Positions 23,660 through 35,109 are shown, numbered from the stretch's first letter. The stretch is 64,000 bases of DNA from Comamonas_C sp026954015 (GCA_035063785.1 JAPSFS010000002.1:62001-126000); one strand, 5' to 3'. The notes: generated from the sequence alone by a model not told the origin. Translations and numbers: made by a program.

Positions 23660-25165
23660 ATGTGCGGAATCGTGGGCGTCGTGGGCCAGGGCGCCGTCAA
23701 CCAGCTCATCTATGACGCCTTGCTGCTGCTGCAGCACCGCGGGCAGGACGCGACCGGCATCGTCACCGAGCAGGGCCGCAAGTTCTTCATGCACAAGGCC
23801 AAGGGCATGGTGCGCGACGTCTTTCGCACGCGCAACATGCGCGCGCTGCCGGGCACGCGGGGCCTGGGGCAGGTGCGCTACCCGACGGCGGGCAGCAGCA
23901 CGAGCGAGGAAGAGGCGCAGCCGTTCTACGTGAACGCGCCGTTCGGCATCGTGCTGGCGCACAACGGCAACCTGACCAACGCCCGGCAGTTGCGCCGCGA
24001 GCTGTTCGAAAACGACCACCGCCACACCAATACCGGCAGCGACACCGAGGTGCTGCTCAACGTGCTGGCGCACGAACTGGCGCGGGCCACGCAGGGCGCG
24101 CGCCTGCAGAGCGGGGAGGTCTTCGCCGCCGTGCGCGCGGTGCACCGGCGCGTGCAGGGCTCGTACGCCGTGGTGGCGCTGATCGCGGGCTTTGGCCTGC
24201 TCGCGTTTCGCGACCCCTGGGGCATACGCCCGCTGTGCCTGGGCCAGGGCGACGACGGCACGGTGATGGTGGCCAGCGAATCCGTGGCGCTGGAGGGGAC
24301 CTCGCTGCACCTCACGCGCGACGTGGCGCCGGGCGAGGCGGTGATCGTGCACGACGATGGCCGCATCGAATCCGCGCAATGCGCCGAGCATGCCGAGCTG
24401 CACCCCTGCATCTTCGAATACGTGTATCTCGCGCGCCCCGACTCGGTGATGGACGGCATCTCGGTCTACCAGGCGCGCCTGAACATGGGCGAGACGCTGG
24501 CCAAGCGCGTGATCTCCACCGTGCCGCCGAGCGAGATCGACACCATCATCCCGGTGCCCGAATCGAGCCGCCCCAGCGCCATGCAGCTCGCGCACAAGCT
24601 CGGCATCCCGTACCGCGAGGGCTTCGTGAAGAACCGCTACGTGGGCCGCACCTTCATCATGCCGGGGCAGGCCACGCGCAAGAAGTCGGTGCGCCAGAAG
24701 CTCAACGCGATCGCCAGCGAATTCAAGGGCAAGCGTGTGCTGCTGGTCGATGATTCCATCGTGCGCGGCACCACCTCGAAAGAGATCGTGCAGATGGCGC
24801 GCGACGCGGGCGCGAGCAAGGTGTATCTCGCCTCGGCCGCACCCCCGGTGCGCTTTCCGAACGTCTATGGCATCGACATGCCCACGAGCGAGGAGCTGAT
24901 CGCCAACGGCCGCACGGTGGAGGAAATCCGCGCCTGGATCGGCTGCGACGCGTTGATCTACCAGGACCTGGAGGCGATGAAGCGCGCGATCCGCGCGGTG
25001 CATCCGCAGGTCGCGGGCTTCGAGGCCTCGTGCTTCGACGGCCACTACATCACCGGCATGACCGAGGCCGATCTGGCCGCGATGCGCGCCGAGCGCGAGC
25101 AGGGCGAGGCCGACGGGGATGCGCAGGGTTCGCGTCTGTCCTTGCCCAATGCCGAAACCGCATAA
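23660..25165 (+). CDS. purF: Amidophosphoribosyltransferase PurF
   Basis: PurF makes 5-phosphoribosylamine from PRPP and glutamine, the first step of purine synthesis. The 501-residue enzyme starts MCGIVGVVGQ, with the Cys2 nucleophile exposed by removal of Met, then LLLQHRGQDATGI. The PRPP-binding loop VLLVDDSIVRGTTSKEI is near residue 360. GGGTAGGAACC precedes the ATG. It follows cvpA as in many gammaproteobacteria and betaproteobacteria and precedes metZ by about 100 nt. Confidence 0.97.
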   Translation: MCGIVGVVGQGAVNQLIYDALLLLQHRGQDATGIVTEQGRKFFMHKAKGMVRDVFRTRNMRALPGTRGLGQVRYPTAGSSTSEEEAQPFYVNAPFGIVLAHNGNLTNARQLRRELFENDHRHTNTGSDTEVLLNVLAHELARATQGARLQSGEVFAAVRAVHRRVQGSYAVVALIAGFGLLAFRDPWGIRPLCLGQGDDGTVMVASESVALEGTSLHLTRDVAPGEAVIVHDDGRIESAQCAEHAELHPCIFEYVYLARPDSVMDGISVYQARLNMGETLAKRVISTVPPSEIDTIIPVPESSRPSAMQLAHKLGIPYREGFVKNRYVGRTFIMPGQATRKKSVRQKLNAIASEFKGKRVLLVDDSIVRGTTSKEIVQMARDAGASKVYLASAAPPVRFPNVYGIDMPTSEELIANGRTVEEIRAWIGCDALIYQDLEAMKRAIRAVHPQVAGFEASCFDGHYITGMTEADLAAMRAEREQGEADGDAQGSRLSLPNAETA

Positions 25166-25192
25166 AGGTGAGCACGCCGCGCCTGCCAGAAC

Positions 25193-25222
25193 TGGATTTC
25201 AGATACAAATCCATTTGAAATC
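25193..25222 (+). promoter_or_regulatory. metZ leader with alternative hairpins
   Basis: GGATTTCA (25193-25200) can pair with TGAAATCC (25215-25222), while its GGATTT part can instead pair with AAATCC at 25206-25211. The two structures exclude each other. The element lies 41 nt before metZ in an AT-richer leader. It does not match the SAM riboswitch consensuses I know. A regulatory role is inferred. Confidence 0.4.
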
Positions 25223-25263
25223 CTTTGTGGACAAGCGCGATCAGCTCCTGTTTTGGAGTAACC

Positions 25264-26481
25264 ATGACCCAGGCAACATCCGATCTCCCCGAGGGCTTGC
25301 ACCCCGAAACCTATGCCGTGCGCGAAGCGGTGGCGCGCAGCAGTTACGGCGAGCACAGCGAGGCGCTGTTCCTCACCAGCAGCTTCGTGCAGCACGACTG
25401 CGAAAGCGCCGCGCGCCGCTTTGCCAAGGAGGAGCCGGGCTACACCTACACCCGCACGGCCAACCCCACGGTGGCGAGCTTCGAGCAGCGCCTGGCGAAG
25501 ATGGAAGGCACCGAATGCGCGGTGGCCACTTCCACGGGCATGGCGGCCATCCTGCTCGTCGCGCTCACGGTGCTCAAGGCGGGCGACCACGTCATCGCCT
25601 CGCAATCCATGTTCGGCTCGACCATGAAGCTGCTGGGCGCCGAGATGGCGCGCTTCGGCGTGGAAACCACCTTCGTCTCGCAGACCGACGTCGCGGCCTG
25701 GAAGTCGGCGGTGCGTCCCAACACGCGCCTGCTGTTCGCCGAGACGCCCACCAACCCGCTCACCGACCTGTGCGACATCGCGGCGCTGGCCGCCATCGCG
25801 CACGATGCGGGCGCGCTGCTCGCGGTGGACAACAGCTTTGCCTCGCCCGTGCTGCAGCGCCCCATCGAGTTCGGCGCCGACCTCATCGTGCACTCGGGCA
25901 CCAAGCTCATCGACGGCCAGGGCCGCGTGATGGCGGGCGCCGTCTGCGGTACCGAAAAACTCGTCGATGGCGTGATGGGCACCTTCCTGCGCAGCGGCGG
26001 GCTCAACCTCTCGCCCTTCAACGCCTGGGTGGTTCTCAAGGGCCTGGAAACTTTGGCGCTGCGCGTCAAGGCGGAAAGCGCCGCCGCGCTGGAGCTTGCC
26101 ACCTGGCTCGAAGCCCACCCCAAGGTCGCGCGCGTGCACTATCCGGGCCTCGCGAGCCATCCTCAGCACGAGCTCGCCATGCGCCAGCAAAGCGGCATGG
26201 GCGGCACGGTGCTCGCGTTCGATGTCGCGGGCACCACGCCCGAGCAGTTGCGCGCCAACGCCTTTCACGTGATCGACCGCACGCGCGTGTGCTCGGTCAC
26301 CGCCAACCTCGGCGACGTGAAGACCACCATCACCCACCCCGCGAGCACCTCGCACGGGCGCCTCACCGAAGAGCAGCGCCAGGCCGCGGGCGTCAGGCAA
26401 GGCCTGATCCGCATCTCGGTGGGCCTGGAACACATGGATGACCTCAAGGCCGATCTGCTGCGAGGCCTCGATACGCTATGA
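25264..26481 (+). CDS. metZ: O-succinylhomoserine sulfhydrylase MetZ
   Basis: This 405-residue PLP enzyme of the Cys/Met metabolism family shows YTYTRTANPTVASFEQRLA, ATSTGMAAIL and the PLP-lysine in HSGTKLIDGQGR. The sequence style and place after purF match MetZ, which makes homocysteine from O-succinylhomoserine and sulfide. O-acetylhomoserine as substrate cannot be excluded. GGAG at 25254-25257 supports ATG 25264. Its stop overlaps the gltX start by 4 nt. Confidence 0.92.
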   Translation: MTQATSDLPEGLHPETYAVREAVARSSYGEHSEALFLTSSFVQHDCESAARRFAKEEPGYTYTRTANPTVASFEQRLAKMEGTECAVATSTGMAAILLVALTVLKAGDHVIASQSMFGSTMKLLGAEMARFGVETTFVSQTDVAAWKSAVRPNTRLLFAETPTNPLTDLCDIAALAAIAHDAGALLAVDNSFASPVLQRPIEFGADLIVHSGTKLIDGQGRVMAGAVCGTEKLVDGVMGTFLRSGGLNLSPFNAWVVLKGLETLALRVKAESAAALELATWLEAHPKVARVHYPGLASHPQHELAMRQQSGMGGTVLAFDVAGTTPEQLRANAFHVIDRTRVCSVTANLGDVKTTITHPASTSHGRLTEEQRQAAGVRQGLIRISVGLEHMDDLKADLLRGLDTL

Positions 26482-27881
26482 GCCAAGAAAAAGTACGCAC
26501 CCGCTTCGCCCCGTCGCCGACGGGCTTCATCCATCTGGGCAACATCCGCTCGGCGCTCTACCCCTGGGCCTGGGCGCGCGCGATGAAGGGCGACTTCATC
26601 CTGCGCATCGAAGACACGGATCTCGAGCGCTCCACGCAGGAAGCCGTGGACGTGATCCTTGAAGGCATGGCCTGGCTGGAACTCGACATCGACGAAGGCC
26701 CCTTCTACCAAATGCAGCGCATGGCGCGCTACAAGGAAGTGCTGGAGCAGCTCAAGGCCAGCGGCCACGTCTACCCCTGCTACATGAGCCAGCAGGAACT
26801 GGACGCGCTGCGCGAACGCCAGACCGCCGCCAAGGAAAAACCGCGCTACGACGGCACCTGGCGCCCCGAGCCGGGCAAGGTGCTGCCGCCCATCCCCGCA
26901 GGCGTGCAGCCCGTGCTGCGCTTCAAGACGCCGCAGACGGGCGTGGTCGGTTGGGACGACCGGTGCAAGGGCCGCATCGAGTTCCACAACAGCGAACTCG
27001 ACGACCTGGTGATTGCCCGCCCCGACGGCACGCCCACCTACAACTTCTGCGTCTGCGTGGACGACATGGACATGCGCATCACGCATGTCATCCGCGGTGA
27101 TGACCACGTCAACAACACCCCGCGCCAGCTCCACATCTACGAGGCGCTGGGCGTGCAGCCGCCGGTTTTCGCACACCTGCCCACGGTGCTCAACGAAGAC
27201 GGCGAGAAGATGAGCAAGCGCCGCGGCGCCAAGCCCGTCACCTGGTACCGCGACGCGGGCTATCTGCCCGATGCCATGGTCAACTATCTCGCGCGCCTGG
27301 GCTGGAGCCATGGCGACGACGAAATCTTCAGCCGTGCGCAGTTCCTGGAATGGTTCAACCTCGACCACCTGGGCAAGAGCGCCGGCCAATTCGACGAAGC
27401 CAAGCTGCGCTGGGTCAACGCCCAGCACCTCAAGGCGCTGGACGACGCCGAGCTTGCGCGCCGCGTCACGCCCTTCGTCGAAAAAGAGGGCGTAGCCGCC
27501 GCCGAGCTCGACGAGCGCTTGCCGCGCATCTGCGCGCTGTTCAAGGACCGCTGCGAAACCCTGATCGACCTCGCGCGCTGGGTGCGCCTGTTCTACGTCG
27601 ATGCCATCGAACGCAACGCCGAGGACGTGGCACAGCACCTCACCCCCGCCGCCGAACCGCAGCTTGCCGCCTTCGCACAGGCCGTGCAAACCGTGGAGTG
27701 GACGCGCGAGGCCATCAACGCCGCGATCAAGGGCATTCTGAAGGCGCAGGGCATCAAGATGCCGCAGCTCGCGATGCCCGTGCGCGTGCTCACCATGGGC
27801 GTGGCGCACACGCCCTCGGTCGATGCCGTGCTCGAACTGCTGGGCCGGGAGAAAATCCTCGCGCGACTCCAGAAACGCTGA
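26478..27881 (+). CDS. gltX: Glutamyl-tRNA synthetase
   Basis: GltX charges tRNA(Glu) with glutamate. The 467-residue class I synthetase has the HIGH-type signature FIHLGNIRSALYPW at residues 15-28 and the KMSKRRGA loop near residue 245, with the bacterial C-terminal anticodon-binding domain. It is translationally coupled to metZ (ATGA). Its cognate tRNA-Glu gene lies only 95 nt downstream, so tRNA and synthetase may share transcription as well as having a local promoter. hemA, which uses Glu-tRNA, is at 47025. Confidence 0.97.
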   Translation: MSQEKVRTRFAPSPTGFIHLGNIRSALYPWAWARAMKGDFILRIEDTDLERSTQEAVDVILEGMAWLELDIDEGPFYQMQRMARYKEVLEQLKASGHVYPCYMSQQELDALRERQTAAKEKPRYDGTWRPEPGKVLPPIPAGVQPVLRFKTPQTGVVGWDDRCKGRIEFHNSELDDLVIARPDGTPTYNFCVCVDDMDMRITHVIRGDDHVNNTPRQLHIYEALGVQPPVFAHLPTVLNEDGEKMSKRRGAKPVTWYRDAGYLPDAMVNYLARLGWSHGDDEIFSRAQFLEWFNLDHLGKSAGQFDEAKLRWVNAQHLKALDDAELARRVTPFVEKEGVAAAELDERLPRICALFKDRCETLIDLARWVRLFYVDAIERNAEDVAQHLTPAAEPQLAAFAQAVQTVEWTREAINAAIKGILKAQGIKMPQLAMPVRVLTMGVAHTPSVDAVLELLGREKILARLQKR

Positions 27882-27891
27882 AATTCCACGC

Positions 27892-27897
27892 TACAAT
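27892..27897 (+). promoter_or_regulatory. -10-like hexamer TACAAT before the tRNA-Glu gene
   Basis: TACAATGCGCG lies 80 nt upstream of tRNA-Glu, right after the gltX stop. It is a likely -10 element for the tRNA cluster. No convincing -35 was seen. Confidence 0.4.
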
Positions 27898-27976
27898 GCG
27901 CGTCTTTCCGGATCGCGGTCGGATCCCAGTTCAGATCGCGATCCATCAGGGAAAAGAACGAAAGTTCCTAGGATTT

Positions 27977-28052
27977 GACCCTATCGTCTAGAGGCCTAGG
28001 ACATCACCCTTTCACGGTGAGTACCGGGGTTCGAATCCCCGTAGGGTCGCCA
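27977..28052 (+). tRNA. tRNA-Glu (TTC)
   Basis: A full cloverleaf is visible: acceptor GACCCTA/TAGGGTC, anticodon stem TCACC/GGTGA with loop CTTTCAC (anticodon TTC), T-arm with GGTTCGAATCC, discriminator G and encoded CCA. Confidence 0.97.
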
Positions 28053-28057
28053 AGTCG

Positions 28058-28099
28058 ACGGCACTTGATTGCTCTGCAAAACAGAGCAATGAAAGCCGT
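28058..28099 (+). promoter_or_regulatory. Long hairpin between tRNA-Glu and tRNA-Asp
   Basis: ATTGCTCTG-CAAAA-CAGAGCAAT is a perfect 9-bp stem-loop (28068-28090), extended by an outer ACGGC/GCCGT pairing (28058-28062 with 28095-28099). It sits exactly in the inter-tRNA spacer. I infer an RNA-processing signal for the polycistronic tRNA precursor rather than a terminator, since no U-tract follows. Confidence 0.5.
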
Positions 28100-28102
28100 G
28101 CT

Positions 28103-28179
28103 GGAGTGGTAGTTCAGTTGGTTAGAATACCGGCCTGTCACGCCGGGGGTCGCGGGTTCGAGTCCCGTCCACTCCGCCA
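28103..28179 (+). tRNA. tRNA-Asp (GTC)
   Basis: Acceptor GGAGTGG/CCACTCC, anticodon loop CTGTCAC giving GTC, T-arm GGTTCGAGTCC, discriminator G and encoded CCA are all present. It is the second tRNA of the cluster. Confidence 0.97.
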
Positions 28180-28185
28180 ACATTG

Positions 28186-28261
<76 letters not shown>

Positions 28262-28538
28262 ATTTTGTGAGGGGCAATCCCCCATCTACTCGATCACCCA
28301 GCATGAGCGTAATTCCGTGGGTACGGGTGTCTGCGTCGTGCGCGAGTGGACTGTAACGATTGAATCGGGAGTAGTCCGCCGTGTGGGATCGAAGTGCTTG
28401 CGCTTCACCGGTTCGGGCTGCTCGTTGTACCCGCGGATGAGCGCATGCTCGTGCAAACCAGCGCGCCAACCATATGCCTCTGCACGCGCACAACTGGTTG
28501 ACGGGCAACGCTGTCTGCGAGTGCCCCGGCAAGAATAG

Positions 28539-28614
<76 letters not shown>

Positions 28615-28622
28615 ACGAAGAG

Positions 28623-28637
28623 GCGCTATTCTAGCGC
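28623..28637 (-). promoter_or_regulatory. Palindrome overlapping the tRNA-Ala(CGC) promoter
   Basis: GCGCTA-TTC-TAGCGC is a perfect 15-bp palindrome whose minus-strand reading contains TAGAAT, a good -10, 13 nt before the tRNA 5' end. Operator function is a guess from overlap. Confidence 0.3.
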
Positions 28638-28806
28638 ACTTCAGGCCTGCTCCGATTCGGTTTTGCGGCGGTTGCTCGCTGTCCGTTTCGATGGCAGCGG
28701 TGTCTCATGGATTGCCCGCAATTCAGGGTTTACGTGGGCGTCGTTGCCTCGTTGGTGAAGTCGAGTAGATCAGGCTATCTGATGCAGGCCACGCGCCTGC
28801 GGCCTC

Positions 28807-29109
28807 TCAACCGCTCTGGATTTTCAGGCGTATGCGCGTCACCTCGCGCCCGCTCGTGCGCAGCGCAGCTTCAAACGCGGGGATCATCTGGCGCAGCTTG
28901 CTCGCCGCCGCGTTGCCGCGCACCAGCAGGCACCACTCGCCGCCGTCGATCGGCCCGGCGCGCACCAGCGCGCGCAGCGGCGGGGGCATCAGCGGCTGCA
29001 GCAGCGCCAGGCGTTCGCTCGATTCGCGGGTGAGCGCGGCAAGGCGCGCCAGCGTGGGCGATTCCTCGCTTGCTTGCTGCAGCGCAATGGCGTAGTGGCG
29101 GCGCGTCAT
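28807..29109 (-). CDS. DUF721/DciA-like protein
   Basis: The 100-residue protein has the short DUF721 pattern: a helical N-terminus, then GGEWCLLVRGNAAASKLRQMIPAFEAALR and a closing IRLKI strand. DUF721 includes DciA, the replicative helicase loader of many bacteria, but this copy is short and I cannot confirm that role. It is divergent from secA. No Shine-Dalgarno is seen; TACGAT lies 10 nt before the ATG on the minus strand. Confidence 0.65.
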   Translation of the reverse strand: MTRRHYAIALQQASEESPTLARLAALTRESSERLALLQPLMPPPLRALVRAGPIDGGEWCLLVRGNAAASKLRQMIPAFEAALRTSGREVTRIRLKIQSG

Positions 29110-29434
29110 GGTGCGGGCTATCGTACGCTGCGCATCGCGCGCCCGACAGTAAAATGCGCCGTTTGGCCACACTTGCAATGGCAGGTGTCGGCCCGCATTT
29201 GGTGAGCTGTCCCACAAACAACTGCACATGAAATCGCGCCTTCACGCCCAAGGCGGCGTTGCAAGTCCTCGTGATGGCTTCGGCCATTGCTGCGGTTTGC
29301 GCCTTGCCCTGAGCGTGCATGCATCCATTTCATTTTGTGCGGCTGGTTGCGGAACAGCACACTGGATCCGTTTCACCTAGAACAGGGATGTGATCGCCCT
29401 GTGGCCGCGAGGCCGCAGCGGTGGTCTGCTTCGC
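29110..29434. other. 325-bp intergenic region upstream of secA
   Basis: This divergent region between the DUF721 gene and secA has several short frames, none with family-like sequence or a good start. A SecM-like arrest peptide gene was looked for on the + strand and not found. TAAAAT (29154-29159) might be a -10 but is far from secA. No repeat or strong hairpin was seen. Confidence 0.5.
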
Positions 29435-32197
<2,763 letters not shown>

Positions 32198-32230
32198 TCG
32201 CAGCACGCCGTCTTCAGGAGGAGAGAACCC

Positions 32231-33457
32231 ATGTCCGTGAATCTCGCGGCGCCGCAGGCGTCGGATCTGCATCCCGTGGCGGGTGTGCGCATCGGCGTGG
32301 CCGAGGCGGGCGTGCGCAAGGCGGGCCGCAAGGACCTCACGGTGCTGCTGCTCGACGCGGGCGCGGCCGTCGCGGGCGTGTTCACGCAAAACCGATTCTG
32401 CGCCGCGCCGGTGCAGGTCTGCCGCGAACACCTCGCGGCGGGCGACGTGCGCGCGCTCGTCATCAACACCGGCGTGGCCAATGCCGGCACCGGCGCGCAG
32501 GGGCTGGCCGATGCGCGCGCCACCTGCGCCGCGCTGGCGACGCACCTGCGCCTCACGCCAGAGCAGGTGCTGCCGTTTTCCACCGGCGTCATCATGGAGC
32601 CGCTGCCGGTCGATCGCATCGTCGCGGGCCTGCCCGCCGCGGTGGCCGATGCGCGCGCCGACCACTGGCTGCGCGCGGCGCAGGCCATCATGACGACCGA
32701 CACCGTGCCCAAGGCGGCCAGCACGCGGGTGATGATCGCCGGCACGCCGGTGCACGTGAGCGGCATCGCCAAGGGCGCGGGCATGATCCACCCGAACATG
32801 GCTACCATGCTGGGCTTCGTCGCCACCGACGCGGCGGTCGATCCGGCGCTGCTGCGCCAAGCGGTGCGCGAGCTGGCCGATGCCTCGTTCAACCGCGTGA
32901 CGGTCGACGGCGACACCTCCACCAACGATTCGTTCATCCTGATCGCCACCGGCAAGGCCGGGCATGCGCCGATCACGTCGCTCGCCAGCAGCGAGGGCCA
33001 GGCGCTGATGGCCGCGCTGCGCGCCGTGGCGCAGCAGCTCGCCCAGGCCATCGTGCGCGACGGCGAGGGCGCGACCAAGTTCATCACGGTGCGCGTGGAG
33101 CAGGGCGCCACTGCCAACGAGTGCCTCAAGGTGGCCTATGCGATCGCGCATTCGCCGCTCGTGAAGACCGCGTTCTTCGCGAGCGACCCCAACCTCGGGC
33201 GCATCCTCGCCGCCGTGGGCTACGCGGGCATTGCCGATCTGGACCAGACCCGCATCGAGCTGTATCTGGACGACGTGCATGTCGCCACGTGCGGCGGACG
33301 CCACCCCGCGTACCGCGAGGCGGACGGCCAGCGCGTGATGGCGCAGCCCGAAATCACGGTGCGCGTGCAACTGGGCCGGGGCGATGCCGCCGAGACCGTC
33401 TGGACCTGCGACCTGAGCCACGACTACGTCTCGATCAACGCCGACTATCGTTCCTGA
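32231..33457 (+). CDS. argJ: Bifunctional ornithine acetyltransferase/N-acetylglutamate synthase ArgJ
   Basis: ArgJ recycles the acetyl group from N-acetylornithine to glutamate and can also use acetyl-CoA. The 408-residue precursor contains KGAGMIHPNMATMLGF near residue 185, where the nucleophilic threonine of ATMLG is exposed by self-cleavage into alpha and beta chains. GDTSTNDSF and the C-terminal NADYRS are typical. A strong AGGAGGAG precedes the ATG. Repeat copy 4 follows the stop immediately. Confidence 0.97.
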   Translation: MSVNLAAPQASDLHPVAGVRIGVAEAGVRKAGRKDLTVLLLDAGAAVAGVFTQNRFCAAPVQVCREHLAAGDVRALVINTGVANAGTGAQGLADARATCAALATHLRLTPEQVLPFSTGVIMEPLPVDRIVAGLPAAVADARADHWLRAAQAIMTTDTVPKAASTRVMIAGTPVHVSGIAKGAGMIHPNMATMLGFVATDAAVDPALLRQAVRELADASFNRVTVDGDTSTNDSFILIATGKAGHAPITSLASSEGQALMAALRAVAQQLAQAIVRDGEGATKFITVRVEQGATANECLKVAYAIAHSPLVKTAFFASDPNLGRILAAVGYAGIADLDQTRIELYLDDVHVATCGGRHPAYREADGQRVMAQPEITVRVQLGRGDAAETVWTCDLSHDYVSINADYRS

Positions 33458-33459
33458 AA

Positions 33460-33498
33460 TAATAGCTGTCCGCGCTTTCCTGGCAAGCGCTACAGGCT
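33460..33498 (+). repeat. Dispersed palindromic repeat, copy 4
   Basis: TAATAGCTGTCCGCGCTTT, then CCTGGCAAGCGCTACAGGC, has a 6-bp stem GCGCTT/AAGCGC. It starts 3 nt after the argJ stop and ends 3 nt before the next ATG, so it fills the whole gap and forms the leader of the DUF815 gene. Confidence 0.7.
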
Positions 33499-33501
33499 GA
33501 A

Positions 33502-34374
33502 ATGACTGATAAACTGGACTTGCTCATCGCGCGCGCCGACCAGCTTCTGGCGCGCATCGAATCCATCCTGCCCGAGGCGCTGCGTGCGCCCGACTGGGGT
33601 GCGGCGATTGCCTGGCGCTACCGCCGCCGCGCGCGCGGCGGCAGCGCGCTGGAGCCGGTGCACCACGTGGCCGCGCTGCAGCTTGACGACCTCAAGGAGA
33701 TTGAGCCGCAGAAGGAAAAGGTCCGTCGCAACACCGAGCAGTTCGTCGCGGGCAAGCCCGCGAACAACGTGCTGCTCACGGGCGCGCGCGGCACAGGCAA
33801 ATCCTCGCTCATCAAGGCCTGCCTCAACACCTACGCCCCGCAGGGCCTGCGCCTCATCGAGGTGGACAAGAGTGACCTCACCGACCTGCCCGACATCGTC
33901 GAGGTGGTGGCCGAGCGGCCCGAGAAATTCATCATCTTCTGCGACGACCTGAGCTTCGACGAGGGCGAGCCTGGCTACAAGGCGCTCAAGTCCATCCTCG
34001 ACGGCTCGGTGGCCGCGGCCACGCCCAACGTGCTCATCTACGCCACGAGCAACCGGCGCCACCTGTTGCCCGAGTACATGAAGGAAAACCTCAGCTACCA
34101 GCACACCGAGGATGGCGAGCTGCACCCCGGCGAGGTGGTCGAGGAGAAGATTTCGCTTTCCGAGCGCTTCGGCCTGTGGGTGAGCTTCTACCCCTTCGGG
34201 CAGGAGGAATACCTCGCCATCGTCGCGCAGTGGCTGCGCCACTTCGGCGCGCCGGCGCAGGCGATCGAGGCGGCGCGGCCCGACGCGCTCTTGTGGGCGC
34301 TGGAGCGCGGCTCGCGCAGTGGCCGCGTGGCGTGGCAGTTCGCGCGCGACTACGCGGGTCGGCAGGCGCAGTGA
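33502..34374 (+). CDS. DUF815-family AAA ATPase
   Basis: The 290-residue protein is a single-domain P-loop ATPase of the DUF815 group. Walker A is GARGTGKSSLIKA near residue 95 and Walker B FIIFCDDLSF near residue 148. SNRRHLLPEYM and SERFGLWVSFYPF are conserved family segments. The biological role of DUF815 proteins is not established. It is followed by mutT with overlapping stop and start (GTGA), so the pair is co-translated. The ribosome site is poor because a repeat abuts the start. Confidence 0.9.
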   Translation: MTDKLDLLIARADQLLARIESILPEALRAPDWGAAIAWRYRRRARGGSALEPVHHVAALQLDDLKEIEPQKEKVRRNTEQFVAGKPANNVLLTGARGTGKSSLIKACLNTYAPQGLRLIEVDKSDLTDLPDIVEVVAERPEKFIIFCDDLSFDEGEPGYKALKSILDGSVAAATPNVLIYATSNRRHLLPEYMKENLSYQHTEDGELHPGEVVEEKISLSERFGLWVSFYPFGQEEYLAIVAQWLRHFGAPAQAIEAARPDALLWALERGSRSGRVAWQFARDYAGRQAQ

Positions 34375-34799
34375 CGCGCCCCTACACCGAGGTGGCCGTG
34401 GGCATCGTGCTCGATGCCGAGGGCCGCATGCTGCTGAGCACCCGCCCGCCGGGCAAGGCCTACGCGGGGTACTGGGAATTCCCCGGCGGCAAGATCGAGG
34501 CGGGCGAGAGTGTCGCGCAGGCGCTGCGCCGCGAGCTGCAGGAAGAACTGGGCATCACCATCGCCGCGGCGCATCCGTGGAAAGTGACCGAGCATGACTA
34601 CCCGCACGCGCTCGTGCGCCTGCACTGGTGCAAGGTTTATGAGTGGCAGGGCGCGCTGGAGATGCGCGAGGGCCAGCAGATGGCCTGGCAGAGCTGGCCC
34701 CCCATGGTGCGCCCGCTGCTGCCGGGGGCGTTCCCGGTGCTGGAAGCGCTGGCGCGCGAGCGCGGCCTGCCGTTTGACGCGGCGGCGCTGGGCGGCTGA
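34371..34799 (+). CDS. mutT: MutT-type Nudix hydrolase (8-oxo-dGTP diphosphatase)
   Basis: The 142-residue protein contains a complete Nudix box, GGKIEAGESVAQALRREL followed by QEELGI, within a MutT-like frame (VAVGIVLDAEGRMLLSTRP). MutT removes 8-oxo-dGTP from the nucleotide pool to prevent A:T to C:G mutation. The start is GTG 34371, overlapping the ATPase stop. It has no C-terminal thiamine synthase domain, unlike some fused homologues. Confidence 0.9.
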   Translation: MTRPYTEVAVGIVLDAEGRMLLSTRPPGKAYAGYWEFPGGKIEAGESVAQALRRELQEELGITIAAAHPWKVTEHDYPHALVRLHWCKVYEWQGALEMREGQQMAWQSWPPMVRPLLPGAFPVLEALARERGLPFDAAALGG

Positions 34800-34810
34800 T
34801 GCGCGGCGGT

Positions 34811-35032
34811 TCAGGGCATGCGCTTCGGGTCGCCGTATTCGGCGTCGTCGGGTGGCGCTGCGCTCGGGACGCGAAAGTCCTCCGCGGCCCAGGCGCCAAG
34901 GTCGATCTGCTTGCAACGCGCGCTGCAAAACGGCCGGTAGCCGTTGGCCGGGGCGAACAGGCTGGGCTGGCCGCAGGTGGGGCAGGGCACGGTGACGGCG
35001 GCGGACGGGGGGTGTTCAGGCGTTGGGGTCAT
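34811..35032 (-). CDS. yacG: YacG-family zinc protein (DNA gyrase inhibitor)
   Basis: This 73-residue protein has the four zinc cysteines of YacG: CPTCG near residue 17 and FCSARC near residue 36, followed by KQIDLGAWAAEDFRVP. YacG binds GyrB and inhibits gyrase in E. coli. The start is ATG 35032; TTG 35038 is less likely. The gene is convergent with mutT (11-nt gap) and divergent from the sulfurtransferase operon. Unlike E. coli, coaE is not adjacent in the window. Confidence 0.9.
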   Translation of the reverse strand: MTPTPEHPPSAAVTVPCPTCGQPSLFAPANGYRPFCSARCKQIDLGAWAAEDFRVPSAAPPDDAEYGDPKRMP

Positions 35033-35076
35033 ATGCAAACCAGAAAAATATCGTTGGTCGCGGTGCGCGTGCGCGG

Positions 35077-35082
35077 GACAAT
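35077..35082 (+). promoter_or_regulatory. -10-like hexamer GACAAT upstream of the sulfurtransferase operon
   Basis: GACAATCGT lies 27 nt before the sulfurtransferase ATG and is the probable -10 of the three-gene operon. No -35 consensus is clear. Confidence 0.35.
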
Positions 35083-35109
35083 CGTAGCCCCGTCCGGGGC
35101 GCTTGAACC

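Noticed and set aside
20783..25045. A 1420-codon open frame on the minus strand opposite folC-purF
   Set aside because: It is antisense to five well-supported genes, and its translation is Arg/Ala/His-rich with no family signature. Long stop-free antisense frames are expected at this GC content.
25166..25263. SAM-II or other SAM riboswitch before metZ
   Set aside because: The conserved pseudoknot bases are absent; only alternative AT-rich hairpins are seen.
29110..29434. A SecM-like arrest peptide gene before secA
   Set aside because: No plus-strand ORF with a signal sequence and arrest motif ends before the secA start.
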